From positions 1 through 15,481 of the forward strand of contig JAFWRL010000041.1 of the NCBI GenBank assembly GCA_017520105.1: a DNA stretch of 15,481 nt, given 5' to 3'. Numbering within the stretch: the first letter of the stretch is position 1; each line of letters begins with the position of its first letter. Made by a program: the position numbers and the translations under genes. The notes beneath the pieces are model-generated. The model was not told where the DNA came from and did no database searches. It saw only the letters and a list, made by a program, of their open reading frames with translations. Below, in pieces: positions 11,928 to 15,481 of the stretch. The DNA is from Fibrobacter sp. (GTDB lineage Bacteria > Fibrobacterota > Fibrobacteria > Fibrobacterales > Fibrobacteraceae).

Positions 11928-12944
11928 TTGTCAAATATTCTAAAATCCGACAAAAAGGATAGCCGTAAAAAAAAGAATTTCAGTTTGGGCATCGGCCTCC
12001 TGATTTTATTCGTCATCGCCGTCTTCACGTACTTCGTATTTGAAAAAAGCGGACACTGGCTTGTAGAAGACGACGAGTTTGAGCACGTCAAATGGGTAGC
12101 CGTTCTCGACGGACAAACAGCCGACCTCGAACGCAGCGACTATGTTGCAAACCTATTGAAAGAAGGCATTGCAGATTCCGTTCTCATTCTCGGGCGACGT
12201 GCTTTCCGCGACCGTAGCAATTCCGAATTCTACGCCGAAGACTTCATGAGACTCGGCTCATTCGACAGCAACGCAGTCTTTCTCGTCCCGCACAACGACC
12301 CCTCCACCATCAGCGAAGCGTACTCGCTCATTCCATGGCTCAAAAAACACGAAGCCGATACGGTTCTGCTCATCACCGGAGCATCGGCGACTTACCGCGT
12401 CAAGAGAATTTTCCAAAAACTTTCGGGCAACAGCCCCGTTTACCTGACCAAGGATATTCACCACGTCACCTACAATCCCAAATGCTGGTACAGCAACCGT
12501 GAATCCCGCAAAGGTTGGCTTATCGGATGGGCATCTCTTATCGCCTCTTACTTTGACCTGTTCAACGCCGACACGCTTGAAGCCGCCGATTCATCCTATT
12601 ACAAGCCAATCCGTTCTTATGCAGAATACAAGGCTCTTCGGGTCCGTTCGAACGTCAATCTGCAAAAACTCCTTCCGAAGATTGAAGACAAGATAAAAAA
12701 CGAATCTGAAAAAGATGCAATGAAGGATTCGACAACGACCCCAGAAAAAGTTCAAGCCAAGGAACCAGCAAAAGAAAGTGCCAAAGAAGCCGTAAAGGAT
12801 GCGGCCAAAGAAAAACAAAAAGAAAAAGCGGCCGAAAAAACACCAAGCGCCCCGAAAGGCGCGGTAAAAGAAACGAAAAAGGACGCAGTAAAGGAGCCAG
12901 CAAAGGCACCCGCTAAAGCCAAGGCGCCCAGCACAAAGAAATAG
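11928..12944 (+). CDS. Membrane-anchored DUF218 (YdcF/SanA/ElyC-like) protein with Lys/Ala-rich tail
   Basis: The protein has 338 residues. A basic N-terminus (KKDSRKKK) precedes one membrane helix (about 19-38). The following domain is most likely outside the cytoplasmic membrane. Residues about 55-215 look like DUF218: VAVLDGQTADLERSDYVANLL with SVLILGRRAF, VPHNDPSTISEAYSLIPWL, then TVLLITGASATYRVKRIFQKL, matching the LVTSxxHxxRA strand of the family, and WLIGWASLIASYFD. DUF218 proteins are linked to cell-envelope integrity (SanA, ElyC), but the reaction is unknown. The last 80 residues (about 258-338) are low-complexity Lys/Ala/Glu/Pro with AKE and PAK words, possibly binding acidic polymer or the cell wall. 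The start is TTG: a stop at 11913-11915 closes the frame upstream, and the next Met is residue 107, past the helix. AGG lies eight bases before the TTG. The gene follows rimI by 12 bases. Confidence 0.78.
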   Translation: MSNILKSDKKDSRKKKNFSLGIGLLILFVIAVFTYFVFEKSGHWLVEDDEFEHVKWVAVLDGQTADLERSDYVANLLKEGIADSVLILGRRAFRDRSNSEFYAEDFMRLGSFDSNAVFLVPHNDPSTISEAYSLIPWLKKHEADTVLLITGASATYRVKRIFQKLSGNSPVYLTKDIHHVTYNPKCWYSNRESRKGWLIGWASLIASYFDLFNADTLEAADSSYYKPIRSYAEYKALRVRSNVNLQKLLPKIEDKIKNESEKDAMKDSTTTPEKVQAKEPAKESAKEAVKDAAKEKQKEKAAEKTPSAPKGAVKETKKDAVKEPAKAPAKAKAPSTKK

Positions 12945-12945
12945 C

Positions 12946-14589
12946 TCAAGTTCCTGACAACAGCAATAACGCAGCCGTCAGCGGAGCACTCCAGTTTATC
13001 GCAACTTCGTTACTTGCAAAAGAACACTGCTCATCGGCGTAAGACATTCCGCGAGCATTACCGAGATAATGCGGATGCCGATGCGTATCCTGCCGATCTT
13101 CGTTAATGCCACCGACAACAAGCCCGGGAACCGGTTCAACAACGTTGTCCGAATGGCTGATGCGATGATGCGGGAACTTCGGGGAACTCCACGCAGAGCC
13201 CGTCACAAAGCTCACATCGACGGGATTCATGCCGTAAACAAACCTAATTTGTTCCAACGACGCCGCACGATACTTGGAATCATTAAACCAAATATATACC
13301 AGATAAAGAGTCAGCGCATGGTTCGCGATGTCGCCATTACTCCCCCAAATGAACTTGCGGATTGAAAGTCCATACGGGTCTATCGCACACAAACTAAGAA
13401 TTTCCTCGGCGGTATATTTAAAAGCCATCTTTGCTTTTTCACTCCATTCGCAATCGAATGTCGCGAGAGCAAACCAAGCTAAATTCTGGGTCGAGCGCCA
13501 TTGCAGCCCGTACGTCGGTAAATACGATTCCATATCCGCAGGGATTTGGCGTTCAATTCGTGCACACAGATCAGCCCATTCCGTTCCGCATTTCAGTTCA
13601 CGGTAAAGCATCGCCCGAGCCCAAAAAAAGTCATCCCCCAAGTCGGGGTCTCCATATCCACCACTGCCTTCCGTATTGTGCGGCCAATCCACATCAGGAT
13701 TTTTTTCGGCCCACAAGTATGCACGAACGCTCGCATCCAAGCACTTGGACGCAAACGCCTCATCGACATCCGCAAAAACGTGATGCGCTTGCGCCAGCGC
13801 CCCTGCAAAATTCAATGTCGAAGATGTCGATTTCCCGAGAATATAGCGTTTCTGCGAAGCGTCCGATTCAGCCGGCGTCACAAAGCCATCCCAACGGTAC
13901 GGCGTCACCTTGAAAAAAACGCCGCCATCGTCATCCTGCATCCGCAAGAAAAATTCCAGTTCAAAGCGGACTTCATCCAACAAACTCGCAGGCTGTTCAA
14001 ACGAAGCGGAAAAGCCAGCACTGCCGACAAATGCGGAATTCTTGCGCAATTCGCAAGCAAGCATCAATGTTGCGACACTCACGCCGCCATTCACGATGTA
14101 CTTGCCATAATCACCGGCATCGTACCAGCCACCATGAGCGTTCCAAAATCCTGCACGGTTCATTGTCGGATGGAACTCCAGCTTATCATCCAAATGCGCT
14201 GCCGGACGAGCCCAAGCCCCAGCAAACTGTTCCGGCAAATCCACACCGCTCCGCTGATAATAGAACGATTTGATATTCGCCCGAACCTCTCGAGAAAGCC
14301 ATTCATCTGATATTTCGAACAAATGCGATTCAGCATCGAAATCGGTCAGAGAAATCTGATATTGCCCAGGTTCCGCCACAGCCGAAAAATCGCCCTTATA
14401 CAGAATTTCTCCCGTATATTCACAATAACGGAACTTTTCAGCGATTCCTTCATAAACAACATTTGACGACGAATCCAAAATCTTGAATTTGACAACCAAA
14501 AACGACGGATTTTCCGAAAAACCGACTAAGAAGTTTTTCGTATCGGCAGGAGCATATCCCGGATGGCAATAATGAATTGTTGCATTCAT
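12946..14589 (-). CDS. Glycoside hydrolase family 9 (endoglucanase-like), no signal peptide
   Basis: The protein has 547 residues. An N-terminal Ig-like CelD_N domain (about 1-95; ADTKNFLVGF, VVYEG, YKGDFSAVAEPGQYQISL) is followed by a GH9 (alpha/alpha)6 barrel (about 100-545). GH9 enzymes are inverting glucanases. The catalytic base region HGGWYDAGDYGKY has Asp157 and Asp160. The substrate-binding HHR is at 474-476. The catalytic acid Glu528 lies in SFASNEVAINWSAPL. All three are intact. The N-terminus MNATIHYCHPGY has no signal peptide. An in-frame TGA two codons upstream of the ATG rules out a longer version, so a cytoplasmic role on cello-oligosaccharides is likely. No dockerin, carbohydrate-binding module or C-terminal sorting domain follows the barrel. 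No Shine-Dalgarno sequence is evident. It converges with the DUF218 gene, with one base between the stop codons. Confidence 0.92.
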   Translation of the reverse strand: MNATIHYCHPGYAPADTKNFLVGFSENPSFLVVKFKILDSSSNVVYEGIAEKFRYCEYTGEILYKGDFSAVAEPGQYQISLTDFDAESHLFEISDEWLSREVRANIKSFYYQRSGVDLPEQFAGAWARPAAHLDDKLEFHPTMNRAGFWNAHGGWYDAGDYGKYIVNGGVSVATLMLACELRKNSAFVGSAGFSASFEQPASLLDEVRFELEFFLRMQDDDGGVFFKVTPYRWDGFVTPAESDASQKRYILGKSTSSTLNFAGALAQAHHVFADVDEAFASKCLDASVRAYLWAEKNPDVDWPHNTEGSGGYGDPDLGDDFFWARAMLYRELKCGTEWADLCARIERQIPADMESYLPTYGLQWRSTQNLAWFALATFDCEWSEKAKMAFKYTAEEILSLCAIDPYGLSIRKFIWGSNGDIANHALTLYLVYIWFNDSKYRAASLEQIRFVYGMNPVDVSFVTGSAWSSPKFPHHRISHSDNVVEPVPGLVVGGINEDRQDTHRHPHYLGNARGMSYADEQCSFASNEVAINWSAPLTAALLLLSGT

Positions 14590-14711
14590 GCTTCAAGAAT
14601 AACATTTTTTAGCCGAAATCGGATAACAAAAAGCAATATTCCCCGTTTACCGCAGAATACAGACACAATTTGTAAAACCCATCTTTCCAATTAGCAACCT
14701 TGATGAAGAAT

Positions 14712-14740
14712 TTGTCACACACTATTCTTACAATTATATT
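14712..14740 (+). promoter_or_regulatory. Candidate sigma-70-type promoter of the DUF748 gene
   Basis: TTGTCA (14712-14717), a 17-base spacer and TATATT (14735-14740) each match the consensus at five of six positions. Transcription would start near 14747, giving a leader of only about seven bases. No Shine-Dalgarno sequence is present. Confidence 0.55.
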
Positions 14741-14753
14741 TAGATTTTATTCT

Positions 14754-15481
14754 ATGAAAAAGCCTCTCAAAATTTTCCTTATCATTCTGGGATCCCTGAT
14801 CCTCCTCTACTTTATCATCCTCCTCGTAGCGCCCAAAATTGCACGCAGCTACATCGAGGACCACTCCAAGGAAATGATTGGTCGAAGTATCACTATCAAG
14901 GACATCAGCCTGAATCCGTTCACCTATGTGCTTGATATCGACACACTCGCCATCATGGAGGCAGACGACAAGACGCGGTTTGTCGGGTTCGACAAGTTCA
15001 GCATAAACATCAACCCCCTCAAGCTAATTACAAGAACGCTGGACATTAGCGACATATACATGAAAGCACTCTATGTCCGCGTCAACCAGCATGGGGAACG
15101 GTTCAACTTCACCGACATCCAGGAATACCTCGACACGAAAGACAGCCTCTACTACGCCGAACATCCGGATGAGAAAAAGCCTAAGGACAACACGGCAAAG
15201 ACCGCTGCCGAAATCGCAGCAGGATTTCCGGTCAAGATATGTCTCCGCAACATCGTCTTCGAAAAAGGCAATATCATTTACCAGGACACAAAAGTCGGTT
15301 CCAAGTTCCATCTCAAAGATTTCTCGATTAACATTCCCGCCAACTATCTCGAAGACAACAAGACCGGCGTTGACGTTAGCCTCAAATTTGCTGATGGTGG
15401 CGACCTGAAAGTCAAGGTCAATGCCAACATGGCAACATACGATTACAGTATCTTCCTGGACTTGAACCGTTTTGCACTCAC
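14754..15481 (+). CDS. DUF748 / AsmA-like envelope protein, N-terminal part (3' end outside window)
   Basis: The frame from ATG 14754 stays open to the window end, giving the first 242 residues. The N-terminus is a Lys-Lys-Pro-Leu-Lys start and one long hydrophobic helix (about 6-26, IFLIILGSLILLYFIILLVA). After it comes a domain that should face the periplasm. GRSITIKDISLNPFTYVLDIDTLAI (about 43-67) and the later GERFNFTDIQEYL match the N-terminal pattern of DUF748 proteins. These belong to the AsmA-like group (AsmA, TamB, YhdP, YicH), whose members are implicated in moving phospholipid to, or assembling, the outer membrane. Such proteins often exceed 1000 residues, so most of it probably lies outside the window. 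It is divergent from the GH9 gene across 164 bases. Function is inferred from the family only. Confidence 0.82.
   Translation, partial: MKKPLKIFLIILGSLILLYFIILLVAPKIARSYIEDHSKEMIGRSITIKDISLNPFTYVLDIDTLAIMEADDKTRFVGFDKFSININPLKLITRTLDISDIYMKALYVRVNQHGERFNFTDIQEYLDTKDSLYYAEHPDEKKPKDNTAKTAAEIAAGFPVKICLRNIVFEKGNIIYQDTKVGSKFHLKDFSINIPANYLEDNKTGVDVSLKFADGGDLKVKVNANMATYDYSIFLDLNRFAL

Noticed and set aside
15024..15408. Two short open frames (minus 15024-15311, plus 15073-15408)
   Set aside because: Both lie inside the open DUF748 frame that starts at 14754 and shows a membrane helix and family motifs.

Overview
The window most likely comes from a Fibrobacter-type bacterium (diderm, fibre-degrading, Fibrobacterota). 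This is inference from three things: a GH9 cellulase-family gene, a DUF748/AsmA-like envelope gene, and intergenic spacers full of heptanucleotide repeats and small hairpins. Base composition is close to balanced and coding density is high. Several genes lack a Shine-Dalgarno sequence, as in relatives of the Bacteroidota, while a few have a clear one. No species call can be proved from the sequence alone.

Layout. 1-435 is the 3' end of typA/bipA (+), followed by a strong terminator. 589-6749 is a long minus-strand run. Read in transcription order it holds a calcineurin-like phosphoesterase, rlmH, folA, a membrane GGDEF diguanylate cyclase, an MgtC/DUF4010 membrane protein and thiD. From 6887 the plus strand carries a SlyD-like FKBP isomerase translationally coupled to rpiA. 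A bidirectional terminator separates rpiA from a minus-strand NAD-dependent epimerase (8291-9211). Then come ddl, tsaB, rimI and a membrane-anchored DUF218 protein (9454-12944, +). A GH9 glycoside hydrolase without signal peptide (12946-14589, -) converges on the DUF218 gene with one base between the stop codons. A DUF748/AsmA-like gene starts at 14754 (+) and runs off the end of the window.

Most genes are housekeeping: translation (typA, rlmH, tsaB, rimI), cofactors (thiD, folA), pentose phosphate (rpiA), cell wall (ddl) and folding (slyD-like). The accessory or sensory genes are the diguanylate cyclase, the DUF218 protein, the GH9 enzyme and the DUF748 protein.

The most unusual content is intergenic. 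Perfect 7-bp-phased tandem arrays lie beside folA, rpiA, tsaB and rimI, and in one case contain a start codon. At least six copies of a composite element are visible: heptads, often GGTC, a small hairpin with variable stem sequence, then TTTGAGG and more heptads. The stem sequence differs in every copy but base pairing is always kept. Two spacers hold these elements as inverted pairs. No tRNA, rRNA, CRISPR array, insertion sequence or defence system was seen.
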